From assembly GCA_963971405.1 (NCBI GenBank), contig OZ020490.1:4030001-4094000 (forward strand): DNA of 64,000 bases, given 5' to 3'. Positions 21,891-33,270 of this stretch are shown here, one piece after another. Origin of the DNA: Psococerastis gibbosa. Its lineage: Eukaryota; Arthropoda; Insecta; Psocodea; Psocidae. Position numbers and translations under genes: made by a program. Position 1 is the first letter of the stretch, and every line of letters starts with the position of its first letter. Under the pieces are notes generated by a model. That model did no database searches. It worked only from the letters and a program-made list of their open reading frames with translations, and was not told the origin of the DNA.

Positions 21891-22860
21891 ACAGCCTAGA
21901 GCAAGCGAGGCACGAAGCGTCAAGCCGCCATGTCCGAGAAGCGAAGGCATAGCTGTTGTATTTAATTTGACCTCAATTTCCTGGGCTTATCACACAGGGA
22001 AGCCATGATAGCCGAAGGGGAGCATACACCCCCCCCCCTTTCAAAGCTTTACAATTTCAGCATAAGGCTTTGTATGCAACAGAAGCCTATAGCTGCATGG
22101 TTTTCAATGACCTAGCCTTTATTAATTGATTGAATCGATTAATAGTTAGCTGTTCTATTCAGGTAGCATAGCGTCAGCGCTTACATAAGCAATAAATAGC
22201 TGTTGTACTTAGAAGGGGGGAGGGGGTGTGTAATTTGTTAATGAAAGTGCGAAACTATAGCTACTTAATTATTAGTCATCTCCCTATGCAGGCCCGCAGG
22301 TAAGGAGGGTGCCTAAAGGGCTATGGGCTCCCCCCGAAAATTTTGAAAGCAAATTAATGAATCAACTTTGAATTTTAATAAATTACAGTTCAGAAATATA
22401 AAATGTACATGGGCGCTAGACAAGTTATCATTACTAATGGGCCCGGGCGAACATTCGCAGAGTTTACGTTGCCTTTGAAACACTTGGAGTTTGAGGTGGC
22501 CGATGCAAAGTGTCAAAGGAACCTCAGCCCACGGGAGCTTCTGAAGTTCAGAAATGTGATCAAATTGCAGCCTGAGTCCCTGAAGCGCTTAACAACAACA
22601 ACAACAACTACTACTACTACTACGAAGGGATGGATCAAGCCCATTAGGGGAGGGGGGGGGGGGTAGTTGTGGGTCAAAATAGGAAAAACCTATGTAGGAT
22701 CGATTAAATCAGAGAGTAATAAATTAATTTACAATAGATTTATCAAATTTGTGGAGGAGGGGGGCAGCTACTCCCTAGTATCCGTACATGCATGCTACTA
22801 CGTTGCCTTTGCGCACAAAGAATAAATTTTCAGAACGGTCCAATAAGGGCATGAGTATGT
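21891..22860. other. Unassigned; coding-like stretch near 22440-22590
   Basis: One plus frame at 22403-22600 reads KCQRNLSPRELLKFRNVIKL with higher GC than its surroundings and ends in an (ACA)n/(CTA)n microsatellite at 22590-22623. It may be a transposase or LINE scrap; I cannot name it. A G tract at 22650-22663 follows. Confidence 0.3.
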
Positions 22861-23095
22861 CAGGACATGTAGAGTAGTGGAACGGACTCCAACTTTCACC
22901 TGAAAGGTTGTCGGCTCGGGTCCCACACTTGCTACATATTTTCTAGCCATGCTTCGGAGGGCATGTAAAGCAAGTGGCCCCGGGCTTTCCTAGTTGATTG
23001 TAAGAGTGGGCTTATAGCCCTAACTCCGCTAGGTTGGCTTAGTAATAGAACAAAAAAAGTAGATATTTATTTATTTATTTATTTAGTATCTTGGG
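22861..23095 (+). mobile_element. SINE-1, complete with (ATTT)n tail
   Basis: It begins CAGGACATGTAGAGTAGTGG (A-box), has GGTTGTCGGCTCGGGTCCC (B-box), then TTCTAGCCATGCTTCGGAGG, CATGTAAAGCAAG, GTAAGAGTGGGCTTATAGCC and GCTAGGTTGGCTTAGTAATA, and ends in ATTT repeats. This is the best copy for defining the family. Confidence 0.8.
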
Positions 23096-23129
23096 TGTAT
23101 TCCTGCCGCGGGTCTAATATGACAATTAT

Positions 23130-25470
23130 TTTTATTTTAAGCTGGGATTGTTGCATAGTAGTATAACCACAAAAAGTTTTCCAGGAATAACAAAATAAAT
23201 ACTGAAAACGACGAAAAAAACAAGAAAACCACTTATGAAGTGGAAATGAAGGGAAAACTAATAGATGATCCGGAAATCACTGCTAAATTTATCCGGAAAC
23301 AGTTAATTTACATTTTTCCTCCAAACCTTGAAGATTAACTGACATTAACAGCACAAACAACGGCCGGATATTTATAAAATTTTTAAATAAGCCTTACCAA
23401 GTTTCTTCGTATTGTGGCCTGGTAGTATTATCACAAATCGTTTTCCAGAAGTAACAAAATAGGCCTAAATACAGAAAGCTACGAAAAAGCAAGAAAACCA
23501 GTCGATTTATGAAGTGGAAATGAAGGAAAAACTAATGGATGATCCGGAAATCACTGCTAAATTTATCCGGAAACAGTTAACCCCTTCAGACCCAAATTAA
23601 AGTTGACGCATAAAAAAATTATTTCTCGTGTGGAATATACTCTATGGTCAATTTAAGGCTAATTTTACCATATCTGAAGTTCATTTATTCATTCATTCAT
23701 TCAGTCTGGAGTGTCCCTCCTGAGGGACATTGGGACTAGATTACATAGCTATGAAGAAAAAAACTTATTATTAAAAAAATTATTTTATTTTTTTATGAAA
23801 ATTCTACTGGCAGGACTCATTCCCTTGTTTCAGTATTTTGCCACTGGCTCTCTTATTTGGCATTCCTTTCTTCTTATTTCCCTTTACAATAATTTTCTGC
23901 GTTTTACTCTTGCCATTCTTCTTATTTCTTATAAGACCAGTTTTTTTCTTGATAGTGTCTGTAATTTTCGCCACGTATTTCTCAGCAACTTCCACAGCAG
24001 TCTCATCATTATCAGTCGGAAGATGTACTACAGCATTGGATGTCCTTGAAAATCAAAAGTACGGCTTTTAGTTCTCCAAATATACATCCGAATTTCATGT
24101 AATAACTGACATAAAACGTAAGCAGAAGCACCCAACTTGTTGTCCATTAGGCACACCTTTCAAATTCGTATAGGTATTTTATGAAGCCACATTCAGGCAA
24201 GCTCATCATCGTTGTCTTTGTCAGTCAAAGGCAATTCTTCTGTACACTGCAGACTGCAGCAGCTCTTGGTCTACTTCAGCCTCGAAATCACGAACTGACT
24301 CATCATCGGATAGCCCAGATAAATCCGCGCAATCCCCAAATATCTCCATTACTCTTTCATAGTCCTCAGGCTTCACTTTTCAGTTGCACTTCATCAAAAC
24401 ACTACATGTAAACATAATAATAAAGTCAGATGATAATATTGGTGTATGGCCGAGTTTGGGGTAGCTTGGATCCTATTGTCCCTTTTAAGGGACACGAGTA
24501 AAAGGCTCAAAAATGGTCCACCTTCAACAAAAAATGTTCCGTTATCTAGTTTATCTAGTTTATAAACCCTCAATAATCAATTTAAAAAATAATTATACCA
24601 ATATAAGTGGGGCCTAGGCCAGATGTGGAGTGATAAAAATGCAACATACCTTTTCCCGCCATTTTCTCCGACATGTACACAAACTTTTAAGCGCCAAAAT
24701 GCAGCAGACACGTTCTCGAATCGATTCGATTCAGTAACACAGAGTTAATACCGCGTAAAAACTTATTGTGTTTGTCATTCATTCCAGAATCTAAAAAAGC
24801 GCGTATTTCAAACCTTCAAAAGTTTGTCCCTTGTGAGGGACGCAGGGACCGAAGGGGTTTTAATTTAAATTTTTCCTCCAAAACTTGTAGATTTACTGAC
24901 ATTAACAGCACAAACATTGGCCGGATATTTATAAATATTTAAATAAGCCTCACCAAGTTTCTTCGTGTTCTGGTCTGGTATAAGTATAATCACAAAACGT
25001 TTTCCAGAAATAACAAAATAAATACAGAAAATGACGAAAACACCAAGAAAACCAGTCGATTTATGAAGTGGAAATGAAGGAAAAACTAATGGATGATCCG
25101 GAAATCACTGCTAAATTTATCCAGAAATAGTTAATTTAAATTTTTCCTCCAAAACTTGTAGATTTACTGACATTAACAGCACAAACAACAGCCGGATATT
25201 TATAAAATTTTAAATATGCCTCACCAAGTTTCTTCGTGTTCTGGTCTGGTATAAGTATAATCACAAAATGTTTTCCAGAAATAACAAAATAAATACAGAA
25301 AATGACGAAAACACCAAGAAAACCAGTCGATTTATGAAGTGGAAATGAAGGAAAAACTAATGGATGATCCGGAAATCACTGCTAAATTTATCCGGAAACA
25401 CTTAATTTAAATTTTCCCTCCAAAACTTGAAGATTTACCGACATTAACAGCACAAATAACGGTCGGATAT
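23130..25470. repeat. About 272-bp tandem array, interrupted
   Basis: GATGATCCGGAAATCACTGC recurs with spacings of 274 (23271 to 23545) and 271 (25099 to 25370). Between copies 2 and 3 the spacing grows to 1,554 bases because of the piggyBac-like insertion. Each unit also has CGGATATTTATAAA and GTTTTCCAGAA. No coding potential is claimed. Confidence 0.9.
23581..24859 (-). mobile_element. piggyBac-like insertion, about 1.28 kb, degenerate
   Basis: TTAA flanks both sides (23577-23580 and 24860-24863), as for piggyBac target sites. The left end CCCCTTCAGACCC and the right end read inward, AACCCCTTCGGTCCC, pair imperfectly. Removing the segment restores the tandem repeat unit. On the minus strand there are acidic (FGDCADLSGLSDDESVRDFE) and basic lysine-rich (KKKTGLIRNKKNGKSKTQK) segments, suggestive of a decayed transposase N-terminus, but no DDD catalytic core can be read. 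Superfamily call rests mainly on TTAA and the ends. Confidence 0.6.
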
Positions 25471-26187
25471 TTCCCAGTGCTCTCTTTTTTGTTTCTCGTG
25501 CGTGTAAATACAATTGAAATTGTATATATTTTTTTCCCTGTTTTTCCCCGGAATTTTCTCATTTTGCTTTCATAAGCCGACAGAATTTTATGGGGCTTAA
25601 AAGGAGCCCCTTTTATGTAATTACCCCCCGGCAGTTGTTTACGTTAGGACACTTTCCGTGACTCGCTGTTGTTTCTAACATAAACTGACTCGTTAAATTT
25701 ACATATTAAGGTAATTCGTGAGAGAATTTTGTAGATACTGTATTGTACCTTGGCGCTTAGAATCATGTTGTAAATGTCACATCTTTACTGTTTACAAGGA
25801 CTTTTACAGACTGAGGAGTAATGCATTAAGATTATGGCTCTGCAGCCCGATCATGGCGATTTGGAATTAACATAATACCGGGTTTATTTTTTAATGCCTC
25901 AATAGTAAGGTGTCACGTGACTCTTAAAATATAACCGCATAACCATAAGCTATGTATTGCCATTAGAGGGCAAATATTCTGAAAATTTTGATATTTTGCT
26001 AAATTTGGGGGGGGGGGGGAGCCAGACCTAGTGGATCCCCCCACCCTCTTGGCTACGCAATTGCATTCAGCAGCATTTTCAACAGCTGGCCCCGTCGGTC
26101 TAAAACATCGCAACAAAGCTACTAATTATACACGTGCGACTCAAACAACCCTCTTAAGCTGTGGCAAACCCCTATTATTATTATTAT
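25471..26187. other. Unassigned; half of an FB-4 arm at about 25843-25920
   Basis: GCAGCCCGATCATGGCGATT, ATAATACCGGG and GTGTCACGTGAC match one arm of the FB-4 MITE at 33728, without the opposite arm. At 26020-26060 CTTGGCTACGCAATTG resembles a hAT end after a G tract at 26009-26020, again without a partner. Confidence 0.4.
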
Positions 26188-26462
26188 TTTTTTTTATAGG
26201 ACTTTTCATGGACCCAGGCCTAGCTATAGCAGCTCATTGGTCCCTTGTTCGTTGCCAACGAACCAATGGATTTCGGACATTATTGCTTTTCTATTTATTT
26301 GTATTGTTTCCGTATGAATTTTTGGCCATTGGCAAACTGGTATACGTTCTCGTTGTCAACCTACACCAGCTACAAGCGATAATGGACATGCTGAGTCAAG
26401 CTTACCATTGACCCAATGTAACAGTCGAAAGCATGACGTAACCAAGTACAGATACGAGTCTG
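26188..26462 (-). mobile_element. SINE-3, near complete, with A-rich 3' end
   Basis: Plus-strand order is a T-rich (ATT)n stretch, GGACTTTTCATGGACCCAGG, CCAATGGATTTCGGACATTA, TTGTTTCCGTATGAATTTTTG, GTTGTCAACCTACACC, then CAAGTACAGATACGAG. This is SINE-3 inverted with its A-rich tail on the left. It is the best evidence for SINE-3 orientation. Confidence 0.65.
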
Positions 26463-26893
26463 GCTAACCCCCATAAACGGAACGTTAGGAAAAAAGAAAG
26501 GAGTTGTCTTGATAGTGACCTAATCTATATACGGTCTGCTATAAACCATATAATGGCGGCTGTAAAAGAGCCGCCAAAACGTTAGCGTCGTGAGCGTTGC
26601 AATGTTGGTCACGTTTTCAATGATCGCCAGCGTTCTCCATAAATGTTTACGGCGCGATTTTGCGTTCGTGTCACGTTCCTCCCTGCTGATTTCCTTTGCC
26701 TTAATTTCGCATTAGCTGACCACCGTCGAGGGGCCCCCAAGGAAATTGTCGCAGCTCTGCCAATTGCTCACTAAAAAAATGTTATTACTTTATTATGGAA
26801 TCGAATATTAATAAGGGAGATTTAACCTGCCGATGGGTTTTTTCTTAATTTCGCATTAGCTTACCATGTCGCAGCTCTGCCAATTGCTTACTG

Positions 26894-27724
26894 AAAGAAC
26901 CGGTCCGAGTTTACTCGAACCTGCTTTCCAATTTATCAATTATTAGTTAGAGAAAATTAGTAATTTCGTGGTAAATAATTTTCCTATGGCTAAATTTTCG
27001 ATATCTGGGGGGGGGGGGGTGTCTACCTAACGTCACTGGAGGTGAGGTATATTCTATATAAGTCAGCTCAACAGATTACCATACAGTAGGGAATTTTCTA
27101 TCATTTTTTCAAAAAAAAAATTTCACCAAAACCAAAATGTTTTTTGGGAAAGCAACCTGTCCGGTTTCGTTACTCAGTTTAACACCTAAAACATGACTGA
27201 AGGTACAAATCAGCGATCGAAAGGTTTGGCAGATAAATTATTTTTTAGTCATTTTTCATGAAAATTGAGTTATTTTTTTTACCCCCAGAAGCAAACTATC
27301 AAGGGGCAAGCGACCCCCCGCATTTTGTCAACATTAATAGCGACTACAATATATGAGAATTTAAACGAAATCGTTGGAGCCGTTTTTGAGAAATAATTGT
27401 TTTAGACGTTTTTTATGAGTTTTTTGAGAATAAACCCCCCCCCCCCCCCCCCAATTGAGTTAGCCCAAAATAAAAAAATGATCCCGAGGTATGATTTTTG
27501 TGAACCTAAATGCCGAATTTCATCAAAATCGACAGAGTAGTGTGCCTGGAAATCGACGAACAGACAGACATACAGACAGACAGACAGAGCGACAGACAGA
27601 CATTTCGTAAAAATCACTTTTTTGGGTTCCTGGGACCTCAAAACGTGTAAATCCGTTGAAATCTCGAAATCGAAAATTTCGACCATCACAAAGCTTTCCT
27701 TGTACTACATATAAATTGGAAAGC
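26894..27724 (-). mobile_element. H1 copy 4, near full length
   Basis: On the minus strand it runs from GCTTTCCAATTTATATG at 27724, through a GACA tract seen on the plus strand at 27560-27603, to CTCGGACCGGTTCTT at 26894. A C tract of about 17 bases lies at 27437-27453 and a G tract at 27008-27019. The insertion site is in the tandem repeat, next to A-rich sequence. Confidence 0.75.
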
Positions 27725-27884
27725 AAAAAATGAATGACATTATTATTAGGGAGTTGTAACCTGGTGATGATTTGTTTTTAATTTCGTATTAGCTGACCAT
27801 GGTCGAGGGGCCCCCCAAGGAAATTGTTGCAGCTCCACCAATTGCTTACTAAAAAATGTAGGCCTATTGCTTTATTATGGAATT

Positions 27885-28050
27885 GAATCAAATCAAATCA
27901 AAATCAAATCAAAATTTATTATTTATTCAAACAGCAACATTTACAATATTAAAAATGGAAGGGGGGCCCAAAGGAAAAATCCCGTGCCGGGCCCCCCTTA
28001 AAAAGTAAAAGTGAAAATTAGTACAAGTAATAGTACAAGCAAAAAATATT
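27885..28050 (-). mobile_element. LINE 3' end with (TCAAA)n tail
   Basis: A short tandem AATCAAATCAAATC precedes TTTATTATTTATTCAAACAGC, ACATTTACAATATT and GGAAGGGGGGCCCAAAGGA. The last motifs recur at 61190 and 61245. A simple tandem tail on the 5' side of the plus strand fits the 3' end of a minus LINE; no coding part is present. Confidence 0.45.
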
Positions 28051-28109
28051 TATAAAGAAGATGTAACCTGGTGATGATTCTTAATTACTTATTAGCTGAT
28101 TACGGTCGA

Positions 28110-28215
28110 GATCTTGTGTAGGGCTGCTCTTGTAGCTCTATTGTCCGGCATTCGTTGCACGTGCCCTAGACACCTGATGCGGACTCTCTTGATTATATAT
28201 TTCCGAAGACAGGGG
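28110..28215 (-). mobile_element. LINE polymerase C-tail scrap
   Basis: The minus strand reads KRVRIRCLGHVQRMPDNRAT and RAALHKI, the R-x-R-x-LGHV-x-RMP block found downstream of RT in many LINEs. Only about 35 residues remain. It is related to but not the same as LINE-B. Confidence 0.6.
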
Positions 28216-29350
28216 GGGGGGATGGGTAGATATGGGATAAGCTAGCGGCTAGCCTAAGGCCCGAAGCTATAGTAGTAGTAGTTTATACCGAGCTTAAGAA
28301 AGCAAAACTGAACTTTGGTAAATACACCAAGTAGAAATATAGAAAGAACAGAGCAAAGTTATTTTTTTATTAATATAAAAACGACGAAGGGACTGGCAAA
28401 GAATGAAAGTATCCGAAAATACTTTGTGGATGATGGAATTTTTCCCGACGGGGCGTCCGGACCCCGGGACCCCCCCATAAATACGGCCTTGCGTAGAGAG
28501 CTAATCATTTCTATACGGATACGCCACTCTCTCTGTACTATACAAAACACCTGCTCCATATTACCGAAAAAAAGAGATGCAAAAATAAATTTGGGTCGAA
28601 GTTGAGCTCAAGGGGCTAGTAGAGAACGTCGAGGCAATGCGGATGAAATAAAATCAAAGCAAATTTAATTCAATATACTGAAAAGGATAAATAAAAAGAG
28701 ACAACAGGTTTTTTTTTTTAGAAAATACCTAATTCAATAAACCTTCTCCTCTATATAGCCCGCAATAAAGGGGGAAACCAGAAATATAAAAAAAAAAAGT
28801 TGTTCGGTGAAAGTTTGCAGAAAAAATATTAACCGTGGGTAATTAAATTAATGTGAGATAAAATCAGCCCGACCGAGGAAGTTTTTAATGGAAAAAGCCA
28901 ACGGACCTTTTATTATATGATGAAGGATTTATTAATTTATTCGTATTAATTTTTAAGGATTGAGTAAACATTCTTTAGGAGCCGAGTTTATTTACTGTTC
29001 GTTAATGGCTTTGCCATGTTTGTTGTTTTTATTATAAGGTGTTTTAAGCATTTTAAATAGGCTATATTTTGTTTAAAAAAGAGATTTCAAAATATTTTGA
29101 ATATCTGTTTAAATTATAATTAATTGGTTTTTCTTTACACAGCCAAATATACGATTAGTCGAAAAGTTTATAAAAACACAAGGTTTCATTACATACCTAA
29201 AGTCTCGCCTTATGTTTTTGACCTAACTTTCGATATTCTCAAAGAGAATGTACCAACAGTATTTGAAATTTTTATTTTAATCCAAGCCTTCCAACCTTTC
29301 CTCTCTAAAAAAAAAATAAGGTTGCTCACACAAGCTATGCATTCTTCGGT
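28216..29350. other. No gene recognised
   Basis: AT-rich and unassigned. TTTTTCTTTACACAG at 29128-29142 resembles a splice acceptor followed by an open frame, but no donor or family supports an exon. Confidence 0.35.
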
Positions 29351-29561
29351 TACGCATTCTTCGTTCAGACCTGCCCTGAAGAGCATAAAAAGAAACACCA
29401 TGACGAAAATGTTGTATTCGCCGAGTTCTCTAAGAAGTGTGCCGAGCGTTGGAAGACCATGTTGGACAAGGAGAAGAGGAGGTTCCACGAGATGGCTGAA
29501 AAGGACAAGATGCGTTACGAAGCTGAGATGCAGCATTACATTCCATCAAAGACCGAGAAGC
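29351..29561 (+). pseudogene. HMGB/Dsp1-type HMG-box fragment
   Basis: The frame reads [20 protein letters not shown], then [29 protein letters not shown] and [10 protein letters not shown]. This is most of HMG box A of HMGB/Dsp1, DNA-bending chromatin proteins of the nucleus; the key FF, the ERW tryptophan and the helix-3 lysines and tyrosine are kept. Just upstream, YAFF is duplicated ([12 protein letters not shown]) and the box start (PRGRM-type) is missing. Downstream it passes straight into a LINE-D tail instead of the basic linker and box B. No intron is visible within the box. The likeliest reading is a partial retrocopy or broken exon; a live exon truncated by a LINE is possible. Confidence 0.7.
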
Positions 29562-29770
29562 GCGGATGTGGATATACAGACAAATGCTGCGTATACACTG
29601 GAGAGAATACCTAATGCTGAGGTCCTAAGGGCAATGAATACAGAAGCCAAGTTGCGGCTGAGGGTTTAGAAACGGAAACTAACATACTTCAGCGTGATGA
29701 GGAACGAAAAGTATCGCCATCTCCATGTAATAGTCCAAAGAAGATAGAAGGACGGAGTGCTCCTATTCTA
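29562..29770 (+). mobile_element. LINE-D fragment fused to the HMG box
   Basis: Frames give [33 protein letters not shown] and KRKLTYFSVMRNEKYRHLHV, the region between RT and the LINE-D tail. Two frame changes are needed between blocks. The 5' truncation point is the HMG-box junction. Confidence 0.75.
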
Positions 29771-30059
29771 TTGGTTCCTTCCTGTGCCCTCAATGAAGGT
29801 GTGCACCAGATTTTGGTGTCTTAATCAATAATCTTCCCATTTCGCTCTTCTACATTTTATATGAGACAGCAGCTTCTTTTGAAGTCTCAATCTCAGCGAT
29901 TGGTTGGCAGCAACTCCCTCTATATCATCCCCCCAGCTCTATCGGTCCTGCGCCTTCTTCTTCAGCTCTTGGCACGTTCAAGCTCCTGCGTCCTACTACA
30001 GCAGTTCCATGAATTCCTTCTTCGCTTGCCCTCTTATATTGGTTCCTTACACTGTGCCG
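29771..30059 (-). mobile_element. LINE-A 3' part flanking the satellite, downstream side
   Basis: On the minus strand the RHQNLVHTFIEGT and KWEDYLLRHQ-like blocks, a QELKKKAQDR segment and the TNIRGQAKKEF segment can be read, with breaks. It is the unamplified LINE-A flank at the 3' (left) side of the 153-bp array. Confidence 0.65.
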
Positions 30060-32420
30060 TCAATGATTATGTGTTCTAGATCTTCATATCTTAATAACTA
30101 TCCTAACCATCTCAGTGATTGGTTAGCTGAAACTCCCTTCATAGCGTCCTCCAGCTCTGTCAGTTCCTGCGTCCTTTTTCAGTTGTTCTATGAATTCCTT
30201 TTTCACTTGCCCTCAATGATTATGTGTTCTAGATCTTCATATCTTAATAAATATCCTAACCATCTCAGTGATTGGTTAGCTGAAACTCCCTTCATAGCGT
30301 CCTCCAGCTCTGTCAGTTCCTGCGTCCTCCATCAGTTGTTCTATGAGTTCCTTCTTCACTTGCCCTCAATGATTATGTGTTCTAGATCTTCATGTCTTAA
30401 TAAATATCCTAACCATCTCAGCGATTGGTTAGCTGAAACTCCCTTCATAGCGTCCTCCAGCTCTGTCAGTTCCTGCGTCCTTTTTCAGTTGTTCTATGAA
30501 TTCCTTTTTCACTTGCCCTCAATGATTATGTGTTCTAGATCTTCATGTCTTAATAAATATCCTAACCATCTCAGCGATTGGTTAGCTGAAACTCCCTTCA
30601 TAGCGTCCTCCAGCTCTGTCAGTTCCTGCGTCCTTTTTCAGTTGTTCTATGAATTCCTTTTTCACTTGCCCTCAATGATTATGTGTTCTAGATCTTCATA
30701 TCTTAATAAATATCCTAACCATCTCAGCGATTGGTTAGCTGAAACTCCCTTCATAGCGTCCCCTAGCTCTGTCAGTTCCTGCGTCCTTTTTCAGTTGTTC
30801 TATGAATTCCTTTTTCACTTGCCCTCAATGATTATGTGTTCTAGATCTTCATGTCTTAATAAATATCCTAACAATCTCAGCGATTGGTTAGCTGAAACTC
30901 CCTTCATAGCGTCCTCCAGCTCTGTCAGTTCTTGGGTCCTCCTTCAGTTGTTCTATAAATTCCTTTTTCACTTGCCCTCAATGATTATGTGTTCTAGATC
31001 TTCATGTCTTAATAAATATCCTAACCATCTCAGTGATTGGTTAGCTGAAACTCCTTTCATAGCGTCCTCCAGCTCTGTCAGTTCCTGGGTCCTCCTTCAG
31101 TTGTTCTATGAATTCCTTTTTCACTTGCCCTCAATGATTATGTGTTCTAGATCTTCATGTCTTAATAAATATCCTAACCATCTCAGCGATTGGTTAGCTG
31201 AAACTCCCTTCATAGCGTCCTCCAGCTCTGTCAGTTCCTGCGTCCTTTTTCAGTTGTTCTATGAATTCCTTTTTCACTTGCCCTCAATGATTATGTGTTC
31301 TAGATCTTCATGTCTTAATAAATATCCTAACCATCTCAGCGATTGGTTAGCTGAAACTCCCTTCATAGCGTCCTCCAGCTCTGTCAGTTCCTGCGTCCTT
31401 TTTCAGTTGTTCTATGAATTCCTTTTTCACTTGCCCTCAATGATTATGTGTTCTAGATCTTCATATCTTAATAAATATCCTAACCATCTCAGCGATTGGT
31501 TAGCTGAAACTCCCTTCATAGCGTCCCCTAGCTCTGTCAGTTCCTGCGTCCTTTTTCAGTTGTTCTATGAATTCCTTTTTCACTTGCCCTCAATGATTAT
31601 GTGTTCTAGATCTTCATGTCTTAATAAATATCCTAACAATCTCAGCGATTGGTTAGCTGAAACTCCCTTCATAGCGTCCTCCAGCTCTGTCAGTTCTTGG
31701 GTCCTCCTTCAGTTGTTCTATGAATTCCTTTTTCACTTGCCCTCAATGATTATGTGTTCTAGATCTTCATGTCTTAATAAATATCCTAACCATCTCAGTG
31801 ATTGGTTAGCTGAAACTCCTTTCATAGCGTCCTCCAGCTCTGTCAGTTCCTGGGTCCTCCTTCAGTTGTTCTATGAATTCCTTTTTCACTTGCCCTCAAT
31901 GATTATGTGTTCTAGATCTTCATGTCTTAATAAATATCCTAACAATCTCAGCGATTGGTTAGCTGAAACTACCTCCATAGCGTCCTCCAGCTCTGTCAGT
32001 TCCTGCGTCCTCCTTCAGTTGTTCTATGAATTCCTTCTTCACTTGCCCTCTTCTATTGGTTCCTTCCACTGCGCCCTCAATGATGATGTGTTCTAGATCT
32101 TCGTGTCTTAATAAATATACTAACAATCTCAGCGATTTGTTAGCTGAAACTCCCTTCATGTCGTCCTCCAGCTCTGTCAGTTCCTGCGTCCTCCATCAGT
32201 TGTTCTATGAGTTCCTTCTTCACTTGCCCTCAGTGATTATGTGTTCTAGATCTTCATGTCTTAATAAATATCCTAACAATCTCAGTGATTGGTTAGCTGA
32301 AACTTCATAGCGTCCTCCAGCTCTGTCAGTTCCTGCGTCCTTTTTCAGTTGTTCTATGAATTCCTTCTTCGCTTGCCCTCTTCTATTGGTTCCTTCCACT
32401 GTGCCCTCAATGATTATGTG
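30060..32420 (-). repeat. 153-bp satellite derived from LINE-A coding sequence
   Basis: Thirteen complete 153-base units start at 30060 plus multiples of 153, followed by two or three altered units to about 32420. On the minus strand each unit encodes RHEDLEHIIIEG, KKEFIEQLK-DAGTDRAGGRY and PIAEMVRIFIKT, the LINE-A C-tail with a small deletion. Units 3-7 and 8-12 form the same five-variant series, a 765-base higher-order repeat; the diagnostic CTCCTTTCATAGC variant lies at 31051 and 31816. Because 153 is 51 codons, the plus strand has an unbroken frame of 730 codons, which I read as a by-product. Confidence 0.93.
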
Positions 32421-32475
32421 TTCTAGATCTTCATGTCATAATAAATATCTTACCCGTTTCGCTCTTCTAATTTTT
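32421..32475 (-). mobile_element. LINE-A edge upstream of the satellite
   Basis: A last GTGTTCTAGATCTTCATGTC unit passes into CCCGTTTCGCTCTTCTAATT, the complement of the AKW-type block that precedes RHEDLEH in LINE-A. It marks the 5' (right) border of the array before H1 begins. Confidence 0.5.
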
Positions 32476-33270
32476 GTTTCCCAATTTATACGTAGTATAA
32501 GGAAAGCTTTGTGATGGTCAAAATTTTCGATTCCGAGATTTCAACGAATTTACACGTTTTGAGGTCCCAAGAACCCAAAAAAGTGTTTTTTACGAAATGT
32601 CTGTCGGTCGGTCTGTAGGACTGTCGGTTCGTCGATTTGTGGGCAAACTACACAGTGGATTTTTATGGAATTCGGCATGTTGGTTCATAAAAATCATACC
32701 TCGGGACCATTTATTTTATTTTGGGCTAACTCAATTTGGGGGGTTTTATTCTCAAAAAACTCCAAAAAACGTCTAAAACATTATTTCTCAAAAAGGCTCC
32801 AACAATTTCTTTTAAATTCACACATATTGTGGTCGTTGTTAATGTTAACAAAATGCAGGGGGTCGCTTGCCCCTTGATGGTTTGCTTCTGGGGGTAAAAA
32901 AATAAAAATAACTTAATTTTAATGAAAAATAACTAAAAAATAATTTTTCTGCGAAACCTTTCTATCGATGATTTCTACCTTCAGGCATGTTTTAGGTGTT
33001 AAATTGCGTAACGAAACCAGGCAGGTTGCTTTCGCAAAAAACTTTTTGGTTTTGTGCAAAAAAAGTTTTTTTGAACAAATGATAGAAAATTCACTTTCAA
33101 ATGCATTGCGTGCCCTTTTTTCACCTCCAGTGACGTCAGGTGGGCGACCCCCCCCCCTGAGATATCCGAAATTTAACCAGATGAAAATTATTTATCATGA
33201 AATTAATCATTTTCTCTCTCGACTAATTGATAAATTGGAAAGCATGTTCGAGTAAACTCGGACCGTTTTT
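32476..33270 (+). mobile_element. H1 copy 5
   Basis: From GTTTCCCAATTTATACG to CTCGGACCG followed by eight T. The GTCT tract is short (32600-32630). The segment between GAAATTTAACC and the GTGCCC block is shortened (the usual lead-in near the CACCTCCAGTGACGTCAGG motif is truncated at 33115). Confidence 0.75.

Larger units (their letters stand above)
26690..28110. repeat. Tandem units split by H1
   Basis: TAATTTCGCATTAGCTGACC, GTCGAGGGGCCCCC and AAGGAAATTGTCGCAGCTC recur at about 26702, 26846 (shortened), 27780 and, as a scrap, 28080. Copy 2 is interrupted by H1 copy 4. Units are about 145 bases where complete. Confidence 0.7.

Noticed and set aside
29904-32096. Unbroken plus-strand frame of 730 codons with 51-residue repeats
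   Set aside because: It is antisense to LINE-A coding sequence and stays open only because the unit is 153 bases with no stop in that frame. No start context, signal or domain supports a protein.
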